From Sphingopyxis sp. (lineage in GTDB: Bacteria > Pseudomonadota > Alphaproteobacteria > Sphingomonadales > Sphingomonadaceae): a stretch of DNA of 64,000 nt. Position numbers and translations under genes: made by a program. The stretch spans positions 1 through 64,000 of the forward strand of contig NZ_JAIBES010000139.1 of NCBI RefSeq assembly GCF_019459305.1, written 5' to 3'. Shown here one piece after another: positions 8,597 to 16,611 of this stretch. Under the pieces are notes generated by a model that made no database searches, was not told the origin of the DNA, and saw only the letters and a program-made list of their open reading frames with translations. Position 1 is the stretch's first letter; each line of letters opens with the position of its first letter.

Positions 8597-9367
8597 TCAG
8601 GCGTGGCCGAAATCGACGAGCGGGCGTTTCTGGACCAGCGCGCGCCAGCTTCCCGTTGCGGCCAGCGCGAGCAGCAACAGCCAGCCGCCCGCCGCGGAGG
8701 GGATTAGCGCCCAAGCGAAGGCGGCGGGGGCGATCAGTCCCACAACACTCGGGATCGCAGCGAGGATCGCGATCGTACCGAACAGCGCCCACCAGCGGCC
8801 CAGCTGCGTCGCCGCGGCGCCGATGACGACATTGGTTACGGCAAGGAGCAGGAATTTCGCCGCGACCGGATAGGGCAGGCTGGCGATTGCGGGCGAATAG
8901 TCGCCCGCGGTAAAGGCGGCCTGGATGTCGAAGAGCAGCCGGTTTTCATAAGCATCGCACAGCGCCGCGGCGACCGGGAGCGCCGCCGCGGCGAGCAGCG
9001 GGCGCAGGCGAAGCTCGCGCCACAGGGCGAGACAGCCGCTGGCGAGGAAGCCCGCGTAGAGCAGCATATAGAGATAATCCTGCTCGTTACCGGCGCGCAT
9101 CGCCGCGAGGCGGGTGACCTGCTGCGGGTCGGTAAAAAAGCCGAATATCGCTTCAAGATCGGTTTGACTGCCTGCGAATTCGAAGGCGAGAACGGGCGGC
9201 CCATAGCCGGGGGCGATGTCATGCCCGGTTTGCGGGAAGACCTGCCCGAGATAGAGGCCGAACAGCACCACGGCGATGCCAAAGAGCAAGGTGGCGACCC
9301 ACCAGCGCGTCGGTGCGGGCGGGCGCTCGCGCTGCGCTTCGATCCAATGCTGAAGCCCCCCGACCAT
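8597..9367 (-). CDS. multi-pass inner-membrane protein, unknown function
   Basis: A 256-residue protein with about six hydrophobic segments (near 22-42, 96-113, 120-137, 165-187, 190-210 and 214-240). A long extracytoplasmic or cytoplasmic loop (43-95) is rich in aromatic and acidic residues. No catalytic motif or known family was recognised. It follows the zur-like gene on the same strand (35-base gap) and may be the last gene of a merC-zur-membrane transcript, but nothing in the protein points to metal transport. Confidence 0.7.
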   Translation of the reverse strand: MVGGLQHWIEAQRERPPAPTRWWVATLLFGIAVVLFGLYLGQVFPQTGHDIAPGYGPPVLAFEFAGSQTDLEAIFGFFTDPQQVTRLAAMRAGNEQDYLYMLLYAGFLASGCLALWRELRLRPLLAAAALPVAAALCDAYENRLLFDIQAAFTAGDYSPAIASLPYPVAAKFLLLAVTNVVIGAAATQLGRWWALFGTIAILAAIPSVVGLIAPAAFAWALIPSAAGGWLLLLALAATGSWRALVQKRPLVDFGHA

Positions 9368-9401
9368 TTTCTAGCGGTCCGGTGGAGCGCGCTCACTCAC
9401 C

Positions 9402-9866
9402 TTATTGGCACTCGGCGCATTTGCCGCGCACTTCGATCACCGGGCGCTCGGCAGCAAAGCCAGTGGCGTTGGCGGCGGCGCGGACACCGGTCGACAATTT
9501 GTCGTCATCGACATGCACCGCGCTGCCGCAGCTGTCGCAGATCAGGAAGATGCAGTCGTGGAGGCAGCCGGGATGGCTGTTGGCAACAAAGGCGTTGGCG
9601 CTTTCGACGCGGCGCACCAGGTTGTTGGCGACGAACAGGTCGAGGATGCGATAGACGGAGTTCGGCGCGACGCGCTTGCCGCGCGCTTTCGACACCATAT
9701 CGGCGATTTCATAGGCGCTGGCGGGCTTGCCGATGGCGGCAACGGCGTCGAAAATCTGCGCGCGCATGTCGGTCCACGCTTCGCCCGCGCCCTCGAGCGC
9801 GGTCTGCGCTGCCTTGGCGAGCGAGGCGCCGCTGGCCTCGACGTGCGGATGATCATGCTTGCCCAT
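9402..9866 (-). CDS. Fur-family transcriptional regulator, Zur-like
   Basis: A 154-residue Fur-superfamily repressor. A winged helix spans about 25-85 (APNSVYRILDLFVANNLV is the recognition-helix region). A dimerisation domain follows, with HPGCLHDCIFLICDSCG and a C-terminal CAEC, giving two Cys-x2-Cys pairs for structural zinc. The divergence from Fur proper and the cysteine pattern fit alphaproteobacterial Zur. The ATG at 9866 has GAGG eight bases upstream; the ORF-track start at 9908 adds residues not typical of the family. It lies downstream of a MerC-domain gene. Confidence 0.8.
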   Translation of the reverse strand: MGKHDHPHVEASGASLAKAAQTALEGAGEAWTDMRAQIFDAVAAIGKPASAYEIADMVSKARGKRVAPNSVYRILDLFVANNLVRRVESANAFVANSHPGCLHDCIFLICDSCGSAVHVDDDKLSTGVRAAANATGFAAERPVIEVRGKCAECQ

Positions 9867-9932
9867 TGGCTGTTCCTCACGCGAGGGAAATCCCGCGCCA
9901 ACTATCATCGCAATGTAGGCTGTTTACCGGGT

Positions 9933-9949
9933 GTCCGCAAGTTGCGGAC
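9933..9949. promoter_or_regulatory. perfect 8-1-8 palindrome upstream of the zur-like gene
   Basis: GTCCGCAA-G-TTGCGGAC is a perfect inverted repeat in the merC-zur gap, about 70-85 bases before the zur ATG. The one-base loop argues for a protein-binding site rather than an RNA terminator, and no T-run follows. Its binder is unknown. Confidence 0.4.
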
Positions 9950-9982
9950 CGGTCCATTCCGGCGCCGGCGTCAGTGGCGTCT

Positions 9983-10435
9983 TCAGTGTCTGGCGCGGCG
10001 GTTGAGGTCGTGGCCGAGTGCGACGACGGCGACGCCGATCATGGTCGCCAGTACTTCGCTGCCATCATGTGGCCGCGACAGTGCGCCCGCCATCATGCCG
10101 AGCCCGAAGCTGCCGACCGCGAACGGCATCGTATAGCCGTGGCTGAGCACGCCCGAGACGAGGGTTACCAGCGCAAAGCCGATCGCAATGATCAGGCCGA
10201 TTTCGTGGAACAGATGATTGTCGAATGCGACCCCGACCGAAGCAATTGAGGCAAACAGCACCGTGCTGGCGAGGCAATGGACGAGGCACAGCCCCGACAG
10301 GCCCATCGCCAGCTGGTCGCCCGACAGCGAGGTAAGTGGCCGCGAATCGCGCGCAGCCCGGATCATCGCGGCCCACCGTCCCAAGAAAGGGATGGCGCGC
10401 GTTGATACATGGGCAGGGCTGGCGACTTGGGTCAC
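9983..10435 (-). CDS. MerC-domain membrane protein
   Basis: A 150-residue protein with four hydrophobic segments. The metal-binding motif CLVHC (about 50-54) at the start of the first helix is the MerC signature. MerC proteins take up Hg2+ in mer operons, but chromosomal stand-alone members occur beside Zur regulators, where a role in zinc or another soft metal is more likely. The start is GTG at 10435 with GGAGA six bases upstream. No merA or merR is nearby. It precedes the zur-like gene on the same strand. Confidence 0.78.
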   Translation of the reverse strand: MTQVASPAHVSTRAIPFLGRWAAMIRAARDSRPLTSLSGDQLAMGLSGLCLVHCLASTVLFASIASVGVAFDNHLFHEIGLIIAIGFALVTLVSGVLSHGYTMPFAVGSFGLGMMAGALSRPHDGSEVLATMIGVAVVALGHDLNRRARH

Positions 10436-10520
10436 CCGATTCTCCGTTGGGGCAATTGCGGTGGTGGATATGGCATAACATGACAGAGGTTACAACATTA
10501 CATTGCTCGTGATGGTCGTT

Positions 10521-10958
10521 TTACCGCGATGTCCGGGCGAGCCGCGCGGCAAAAAGCTGGCGATTGGGGACCAGATCTGCCAGCGAATAGCCGTCGAGGC
10601 GGGTCAGGAAGTCACCGAGCGCCAGCGCCAGCGCGCCTTGCAAACCACAAGCCCCTGCCACTGCGCAGCTGTTGGTTTGAGGGTCGAAACATTCGACGAA
10701 GACGTCGAAAGCCTCGATCGAGCGCACGACCGATCCGACATTAATCTCTGCGGCCGGTCGCGCGAGCGTCAGTCCGCCGCCGCGCCCGCGGCGCGCGACG
10801 ACATAGCCAAGCTCCGCCAGCTTGCCCGCCACCTTCATCAGATGATGCCGCGAAATTCCGTAGGCATCGGCGATCTCGTCGACCGAGATCTGACCGCCCT
10901 GAGTGGCCAGCATCATCAAGGTGCGAAGGGCGTAGTCGGTTTGGAGGTTGAGCCGCAT
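10521..10958 (-). CDS. nsrR: Rrf2-family regulator, NsrR-like (nitric-oxide sensing)
   Basis: A 145-residue Rrf2 winged-helix protein starting MRLNLQTDYALR, the hallmark of NsrR. DNA-binding residues about 25-60 include ISRHHLMKVAGKL. Three cysteines at C90, C98 and C104 are spaced as the iron-sulfur ligands of NsrR; the cluster is destroyed by nitric oxide, releasing repression. The ORF track runs upstream to 11117, but the ATG at 10958 gives the conserved N-terminus. It is divergent from a truncated haemoglobin gene, with a near-perfect NsrR-type operator between them. Confidence 0.82.
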   Translation of the reverse strand: MRLNLQTDYALRTLMMLATQGGQISVDEIADAYGISRHHLMKVAGKLAELGYVVARRGRGGGLTLARPAAEINVGSVVRSIEAFDVFVECFDPQTNSCAVAGACGLQGALALALGDFLTRLDGYSLADLVPNRQLFAARLARTSR

Positions 10959-11001
10959 TAAAACGGTATATGAGATATTGCTTTCAAAGGCAAAGCGCTT
11001 T

Positions 11002-11024
11002 AAAGGGTATTTTAAATACCACTT
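11002..11024. promoter_or_regulatory. NsrR-type operator, 11-1-11 inverted repeat
   Basis: AAAGGGTATTT-T-AAATACCACTT is an interrupted inverted repeat with 9 of 11 symmetric positions, including a perfect inner GGTATTT/AAATACC. The 11-1-11 architecture, outer AA/TT and inner TTT-N-AAA match the published NsrR consensus form. It sits 18-40 bases before the haemoglobin ATG and 44-66 before the nsrR ATG, so it could control both directions. Confidence 0.7.
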
Positions 11025-11041
11025 AATAGGATCAATGCGCG

Positions 11042-11509
11042 ATGAATGCCAATCCCCACGCCGCCGCGGCGCGCCAATCGAAGCGCGAGGCGGCTGAGGC
11101 GTTAAAAATCGACCCACTCTTCATCCGGCAGATGGTCGAAGAATTTTACGCCGCAATCCGCAGCGACGACCGGCTCGGCCCGATTTTTTCCGCGCGCATC
11201 GCTGACTGGGATGATCATCTGGACCGCATGACCGCTTTCTGGTCGTCGGTGCTGTACGAAAGCGGCGGCTTTCGCGGCAATCCGATGGCCAAGCACATCG
11301 CGATCCCCGGCATCGAGCGCGATGATTTCCTGCGCTGGCTGGCGCTCTTTGGCGCGACGCTCGACCGGCTCGAACGTGACCCCGCCGCGACCCGGCTGAT
11401 TATCGATCGCGCGCGAATGATCGCCGACAGCCTGCTGACCGGCATCCGCATCCACCGCGACGGACGCGACGATCTTGGCGCCATGAAAGGATTGGACGAT
11501 GCTGGATGA
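11042..11509 (+). CDS. group III truncated haemoglobin
   Basis: A 155-residue globin of the truncated group III (P) class, which binds O2 and NO and contributes to nitrosative-stress resistance in the members studied. Tyr B10 lies in EEFYAAIR (about 36) and the proximal His in NPMAKHIAI (H85). The WDDHLDRMTAFW and DFLRWLALF segments are family hallmarks. The extra N-terminal 20 residues are polar. It is the first gene behind the NsrR-type operator and overlaps the next gene by 11 bases. Confidence 0.85.
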   Translation: MNANPHAAAARQSKREAAEALKIDPLFIRQMVEEFYAAIRSDDRLGPIFSARIADWDDHLDRMTAFWSSVLYESGGFRGNPMAKHIAIPGIERDDFLRWLALFGATLDRLERDPAATRLIIDRARMIADSLLTGIRIHRDGRDDLGAMKGLDDAG

Positions 11510-11942
11510 AATGAATCTGTATGCCGCGATCGAAGCGCCGGGGCGTGGCGATAGCGACACGGTCGAGCGCCGACCGCTATCGATCCCGGCCCATCCGGCG
11601 CATAACGCTTTGCAGGTTCCGGCGGCGATCTGGCGCGTGATGTTCGGCTGTTACGGCATATTTCTGGGCGGACTGCTCTATGCCACCGGACGCGATGGCG
11701 AGGCGCTGTTCATGATCGCGATCAGCGTGGCCTACACCATCCTCTATTTCGGATTGAGCGGGGTGCTGATCGGACTCGATGGCCATGGCACGCGTAATGG
11801 CCGGATTGCTGCAGGCGGCGATCTCGACACCTGGACCGGGCCGATGTCGCCCGGCGCGGTTGCGGCGCAAATCCTGACCATTCCGGTCTGTCTTGCCTTC
11901 TTTGGTGTTGCAGTCGCCGTGATCCGGGGGCTGGTAGGATGA
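11499..11942 (+). CDS. small membrane protein of the NsrR-linked operon, unknown family
   Basis: A 147-residue protein with a soluble N-terminus of about 40 residues and three hydrophobic segments (about 41-62, 67-93 and 117-144). I do not recognise the family. It is overlapped by the haemoglobin gene in front (11 bases) and by the DUF1971 gene behind (ATGATG over its TGA), so its expression is tied to both. Context predicts a membrane role in NO or nitrite handling; no heme or metal ligand pattern stands out. Confidence 0.75.
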   Translation: MLDEMNLYAAIEAPGRGDSDTVERRPLSIPAHPAHNALQVPAAIWRVMFGCYGIFLGGLLYATGRDGEALFMIAISVAYTILYFGLSGVLIGLDGHGTRNGRIAAGGDLDTWTGPMSPGAVAAQILTIPVCLAFFGVAVAVIRGLVG

Positions 11943-12262
11943 TGGGCGCGCGCCTGCCAGATAATTGCGAAGCCTATCGGCGGCTCGGCCCCTTTGCCGC
12001 GGTGACGCTGCCGCCGGGACTGCTCCGCGCGCACGCGCTGAAGCCGGGGTGCTGGGGTTTGCTGACGATCGCGGCGGGTCATATCGGCTTTGTCTGGGAG
12101 GATGCGCCCGACAGGTCGATCCGGCTTGGCGCGGGCGACAATATCGTGATCGCACCCGAACGGCGCCACCACATCGCCCTCGATGGCGAATTCACGCTGG
12201 AGATTTGCTTGTACCGGCAATCGGAATCGGCGGGAGTGGAATCCTCCGCTTCTAAGGCTTAG
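11939..12262 (+). CDS. DUF1971 (YeaR/TehB-like cupin) protein
   Basis: A 107-residue small beta-sandwich protein of the DUF1971 family, which includes E. coli YeaR and the N-terminal part of some TehB proteins. The family pattern appears as LPPGLLRAHALKPGCWG near 25-42 and a late PERRHHIAL. In E. coli yeaR belongs to the nitrate/NsrR regulon, matching its place here as the third gene behind an NsrR-type operator. It overlaps the previous stop by four bases and ends 10 bases past the stop of the convergent acyl-CoA ligase. Confidence 0.78.
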   Translation: MMGARLPDNCEAYRRLGPFAAVTLPPGLLRAHALKPGCWGLLTIAAGHIGFVWEDAPDRSIRLGAGDNIVIAPERRHHIALDGEFTLEICLYRQSESAGVESSASKA

Positions 12263-13931
12263 CCGAGGTGCCTTCTTCCGCCCTGAGCGCCTTCCGGTCC
12301 AGCTTGCCGATCATCGTCTTGGGCAGGTTGAGCCGCACTTCGACCGCGTTGACCCGTTCGTGCTTGCCGAGCTGGGGGTTGAGCCAGGCGGCGAGTGCTT
12401 CCCCGGAAATCTCGAAGCCTTCCTCCAGCGTGACAAAGGCTTTGGGCGCTTCGCCGCGATAGGCATCAGGGACGCCGAGGACGATCGCTTCCTTCACCGC
12501 AGGATGCTCATAGAGATGCGCCTCGATGACGCTGGGATAGACTTTGAAGCCGCCGACCGCGATCATGTCCTTCAGCCGGTCGACGATACGGATGTAGCCG
12601 CCGTCCTCGACGACCGCGACGTCGCCGGTGCGCAACCAGCCGTCGGCGGTAAAGCTGTCGAGATCTGCGTCGGGGCGGTTCCAGTAACCATGCATGATCT
12701 GCGGCCCCTTGACCGCCAGCTCGCCGGGTTCGCCCGCGGGCGCGGCTTTGGTCGGGTTTTCCTTGTCGAGCAGGCGGATGTGGGTCGCGGGGAGCGGCTG
12801 GCCGATCGTGCCTGGTCGCACCGGGCCGTCATAGGGATTGGTCGCGACGACCCCCGAGCTTTCAGTGAGGCCATAGCCTTCGACAAGCGAAGCGCCGGTC
12901 GCCGCGGTGAATTTTTCGCGCAGTTCGGCGGGCATCGGCGCGCCGCCCGAAATGCAGATGCGCAGCGATGAGAAATCGGTCTTGGCCAGATCGGGATGGT
13001 CGAGCAGCGCCTGATACATCGTTGGCACGCCGGGCAGTGCGGTCGTCTTGGTGCGGGTGATCGCCGCCAGTGCCTGCTGCGCATCGAAGCGCGGCAGCAT
13101 CGTGATCGTGCCACCGTTCAGCACGGTGCGGTTGAGCACGCAGGTGTTGGCGAAGACGTGGAAGAAAGGCAGTACGCCGAGGATGCGGTCGTCGGCGTCA
13201 TGGTCGGGATCGATCGCATTCACCTGCCGCGCATTGGCGGTCAGGTTCTGGTGGGTGAGCTTCGCGCCTTTGGGGGAGCCGGTGGTGCCGCCGGTGTACT
13301 GGATCAGCGCGACGTCTTTTTCGGGATCGATCGTGATGGCTTCGGGGCGTCCGTCGTTGTCGATCAGCGTCGAGAAGCGAATGACGCGCGAGTCGTCAGG
13401 GATCGGTGCGATTTCGGCATGTTTGAACAGACGGTAAAGGAGCGCCTTGTGGCAAGCCAGCCCACCCGCCACCGAGCCGACCACGAGCCGCCGGAGGCTC
13501 GATCCATCGAGCACCTTGAGCGCGGTGGGCAGCAGCGCCGCGGCGCTGACGGTGAACAACGTGTCGGTACCCGAATCCTCGACCTGATCTTCCAGTTCGC
13601 GCGCGGTGTAGAGCGGCGAGAAATTCACCACCGTCGCGCCGATCACGAGCGCGCCATAATAGGCCGCGACATAATGCGGGACGTTGGGGAGGAACAGGCC
13701 TACGCGGCTGCCCTTGCCCAGCCCGAGCAGCTGGAGACCGCGCGCCACCCGCGCCGCGCCGCGAGTGACTTCGGCATAGGAAAAGCGGCGGCCCATGAAA
13801 TCGAGCATCGCCGCTTCGCCGCGTTGTGCGGCGCTATCGGCGAGCATATCGGGGAGCGACAGCGGCGCGAAAGACTGATCCCAGGCCGTTGGGTGCTGAT
13901 AATCGGTCGACCAGGAAAATTCGCTGTCCAT
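12252..13931 (-). CDS. fadD: long-chain fatty-acid--CoA ligase (AMP-forming)
   Basis: A 559-residue adenylate-forming ligase activating fatty acids with ATP and CoA. The P-loop-like YTGGTTGSPKG is at 212-222, a VEGYGLTESSG motif lies near 350, the hinge region has WLRTGDVA, and the C-terminal lobe ends with the catalytic Lys motif KTMIGKLDRKAL. Length and motifs fit FadD; exact chain length is not deducible. It has no signal or membrane segment. Its 3' end overlaps the convergent DUF1971 gene by 11 bases. Confidence 0.88.
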   Translation of the reverse strand: MDSEFSWSTDYQHPTAWDQSFAPLSLPDMLADSAAQRGEAAMLDFMGRRFSYAEVTRGAARVARGLQLLGLGKGSRVGLFLPNVPHYVAAYYGALVIGATVVNFSPLYTARELEDQVEDSGTDTLFTVSAAALLPTALKVLDGSSLRRLVVGSVAGGLACHKALLYRLFKHAEIAPIPDDSRVIRFSTLIDNDGRPEAITIDPEKDVALIQYTGGTTGSPKGAKLTHQNLTANARQVNAIDPDHDADDRILGVLPFFHVFANTCVLNRTVLNGGTITMLPRFDAQQALAAITRTKTTALPGVPTMYQALLDHPDLAKTDFSSLRICISGGAPMPAELREKFTAATGASLVEGYGLTESSGVVATNPYDGPVRPGTIGQPLPATHIRLLDKENPTKAAPAGEPGELAVKGPQIMHGYWNRPDADLDSFTADGWLRTGDVAVVEDGGYIRIVDRLKDMIAVGGFKVYPSVIEAHLYEHPAVKEAIVLGVPDAYRGEAPKAFVTLEEGFEISGEALAAWLNPQLGKHERVNAVEVRLNLPKTMIGKLDRKALRAEEGTSAKP

Positions 13932-14067
13932 CGCGGTGGCTTGATCCTTTTGTGCAGGTGCGGGTTCCTGACACTAGGGTCAGCAAGCCGACATCGCAAC
14001 CGGGCCGCGCTTGCGGCGCGCGACCGCCGCCGCTAGGCAGGGCCATCTTTCTCGTCAGGGGTTTATC

Positions 14068-14604
14068 ATGTTGCAACTGTCGTCGCGCGTCGCCGTCCCG
14101 CTTGCCCTTCTTGCCTGCGTGGTTGCAGTGCCGGCTGCGGCAAAGGATAAAGATGCACCGGTCCGACCGGCGCAGATTCAGGAACTGTATGCGTGTCGGG
14201 ACATCGCCGATCCCGCCGCGCGCCTCGCCTGTTTCGACCGCGAGGTCGGCGAGTTGTCGGCGGCCGATACCGCGCGCGAGATCACCTTTACCGACAGGGA
14301 GACCGCCAAAAAGGCGCGGCGCGGCCTGTTCGGTTTTTCCTTTCCCAAGCTTGGCGGCATATTTGGCGGTGACGAGGACGAGGTCAAAGAAATTGAAACC
14401 ACGATCCGCTCCGCCAGCATCGATCGATCGGGTAAATATACGCTGGTGATGGAAGATGACGCGGTCTGGGTCCAGATCGATACGACCACACTGCCGCGCC
14501 AACCCAAACCGGGTCAGAAGGTCAAGATCAAGGTGGCAACGATGGGCAGCTATTTTGCCACGATCGACGGCGGTCGCACGATCCGCATGAAGCGCGACCG
14601 CTGA
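14068..14604 (+). CDS. secreted protein of unknown function
   Basis: A 178-residue exported protein with a signal peptide of about 25 residues ending AAAK. After it, ELYACRDIADPAARLACFDREV holds two cysteines in a small motif seen at the N-terminus of several periplasmic proteins. A Gly/Phe-rich middle follows, and a C-terminal beta-rich half with WVQIDTTTLP suggests an SH3- or OB-like fold. Function unknown. The ATG at 14068 has AGGGG upstream; the ORF-track extension lacks support. The pabB start follows 35 bases later. Confidence 0.7.
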   Translation: MLQLSSRVAVPLALLACVVAVPAAAKDKDAPVRPAQIQELYACRDIADPAARLACFDREVGELSAADTAREITFTDRETAKKARRGLFGFSFPKLGGIFGGDEDEVKEIETTIRSASIDRSGKYTLVMEDDAVWVQIDTTTLPRQPKPGQKVKIKVATMGSYFATIDGGRTIRMKRDR

Positions 14605-14639
14605 TCTCGGCGCGCCGCGGCGCACGCGAGCCGTCGGGC

Positions 14640-16499
14640 ATGACAGCCAGAGCTGCGATACCGGCGGCGGCGGTGGGGTCGCCGCCGTTTGTGCTGCTTG
14701 ATGATGCACGCATAAATGATGCCGCGGCGGCGCGGCTGTTCGTCGATCCGGTCGACACGCTGGTCGCACGGTCGGCGGCCGAAGTTCCGGACTTGCTGAC
14801 GGCGGTCGAAACAGCGACGGCGCGCGGGCTCCAGGCGGCGGGCTATCTGACTTATGAAGCGGGGCGAGGCATGGCCTCGGCATGGCGAGGGCCGATCGAA
14901 GAAGCAGCCGACAGCGAGCGTGGAGCGCCTGCCGGTTGGTTCGGATTGTTCGAGACCGTCGAGCGGATTGACGCCGATTTGGTTGCGGACCTGCTGCCCG
15001 ATCCGGCAAGCGCGTGGATCGGTCCGGTGACCCCGCGGATCGCGCGCGCTGATTATATCGCCGCGGTCGAGGCGGTGCTCGCCTATATCGCGGCGGGCGA
15101 CATTTATCAGGCGAATTTGACCTTTCGCGCCGAGGTGCCGGTGCTGGGCAACCCGCTGGCGATCCATGCGCGGCTGCGGCAAACCGCGCGCGCGGGCTAT
15201 GGCGGGGTGATCTGGACCGGCGAACAGGCGATTGTGTCGCATTCGCCCGAGCTGTTCTTTGCGTTGCGCAACGGACAGGTGATGGCGCGGCCGATGAAGG
15301 GGACGTCGGCGCGGCTGGCTGATAGCGACGCTGACGCTGCGGCGGCGCGCGCGCTTGCTGACGATCCCAAGCAGCGCGCCGAAAATCTGATGATTGTCGA
15401 TCTGATCCGCAACGACCTGTCGCGCGTTGCGGTGCCGGGGTCGGTCGCAGTGCCCGACCTCTTTCGTGTCGAGAGCTTTCCGACGATCCACCAGCTCGTT
15501 TCCGACGTCAGCGCGCGACTGCCCGATGGCGTCGGCGCGGTCGACGTGCTGCGGGCCGCCTTTCCCTGCGGTTCGATCACCGGGGCGCCCAAGGTGCGGG
15601 CGATGGAGATCATCGACGAACTGGAGGTCGATGCGCGGGGGCTTTACACCGGATCGATCGGTTTCATCGACCCCGGGGGCGACGCGGCGTTCAATGTTGC
15701 GATCCGCACGCTGGTGCTTCCGCGCGCGGGCGGCTTGCAAGGCGGCGCAAATCGCGCCACGCTGGGATTGGGTTCGGGAATTGTCGCCGACAGCCAACCG
15801 GCTGACGAATGGCGCGAATGTCTGGCGAAGGGGGAGTTTGTGGGGGCAGCGGGGGCGCGTTTCGACCTGATCGAAACCATGTTCTTTGATCCCGTCGAGG
15901 GGGTCCAGCGGCTGGAGGGGCATCTGGCGCGGATGAAGGCGAGCGCTGAAACGCTTGGCTTTGCGTTCGACCGGCACGGCGCGCGAAACAGTTTGCAATC
16001 GGCCACCTTCCGCCTGCGCCACGCGGCGCGGGTGCGGATGCGGCTCGCGCCGTCGGGGGCGCTCGCGGTCGAGGTGTCGCCGATGCCGCGGCTGGCCGAA
16101 CTGCCGGTGCCCGTCGCGGTCCGCCCTGCGCCGATGACGGCGGACGATTTTCGCCTGGCGCACAAGACCAGCCAGCGCGCCGCCTATGACGCGGCGCGGT
16201 TGGAGAGCAGCGCGGCCGAGGTGGTGTTCGTCGACGAGCCGGGCTTTGTCACCGAGGGCAGCTGGAGCAACATCTTTGTCGAACGCGACGGCCAGCTGCT
16301 GACCCCACCGCTGGCGCTGGGGCTGCTGCCCGGGGTGCTGCGCGCCGAGCTGATCGACAAGGGCCGCGCGGTCGAATCGCATCTGCGGCTCGCCGATCTG
16401 GCGGACGGTTTCTTCATCGGCAATTCGCTGCGCGGGCTGATCCCGGCGCGGCTGGTGGACGCTACGGCAACGGGACAGCATGACCTGCATGGTGCATAG
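14640..16499 (+). CDS. pabB: bifunctional aminodeoxychorismate synthase component I / aminodeoxychorismate lyase (PabB-PabC fusion)
   Basis: A 619-residue fusion. Residues about 1-385 form the chorismate-binding PabB part; RPMKGT carries the Lys characteristic of ADC synthase, and AENLMIVDLIRNDLSR and PCGSITGAPK are signatures. Residues about 390-619 are a class IV aminotransferase (PabC-like) with the PLP Lys in AHKTSQRAAYDA and EVVFVDEPGFVTEGSWSN. Together they convert chorismate to 4-aminobenzoate for folate synthesis. The glutamine-hydrolysing PabA subunit is not in the window. Confidence 0.9.
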   Translation: MTARAAIPAAAVGSPPFVLLDDARINDAAAARLFVDPVDTLVARSAAEVPDLLTAVETATARGLQAAGYLTYEAGRGMASAWRGPIEEAADSERGAPAGWFGLFETVERIDADLVADLLPDPASAWIGPVTPRIARADYIAAVEAVLAYIAAGDIYQANLTFRAEVPVLGNPLAIHARLRQTARAGYGGVIWTGEQAIVSHSPELFFALRNGQVMARPMKGTSARLADSDADAAAARALADDPKQRAENLMIVDLIRNDLSRVAVPGSVAVPDLFRVESFPTIHQLVSDVSARLPDGVGAVDVLRAAFPCGSITGAPKVRAMEIIDELEVDARGLYTGSIGFIDPGGDAAFNVAIRTLVLPRAGGLQGGANRATLGLGSGIVADSQPADEWRECLAKGEFVGAAGARFDLIETMFFDPVEGVQRLEGHLARMKASAETLGFAFDRHGARNSLQSATFRLRHAARVRMRLAPSGALAVEVSPMPRLAELPVPVAVRPAPMTADDFRLAHKTSQRAAYDAARLESSAAEVVFVDEPGFVTEGSWSNIFVERDGQLLTPPLALGLLPGVLRAELIDKGRAVESHLRLADLADGFFIGNSLRGLIPARLVDATATGQHDLHGA

Positions 16500-16611
16500 G
16501 TAATTTATCCAACGCTGCGCTTGCGAAGATCGAGCGGAGGCTTTAGGCGCGGCCCCGCGCAATTTCCTGTCAAATCGCCGCCTGTCCGCGCAAGCCACGG
16601 AAAGAAGTCCC

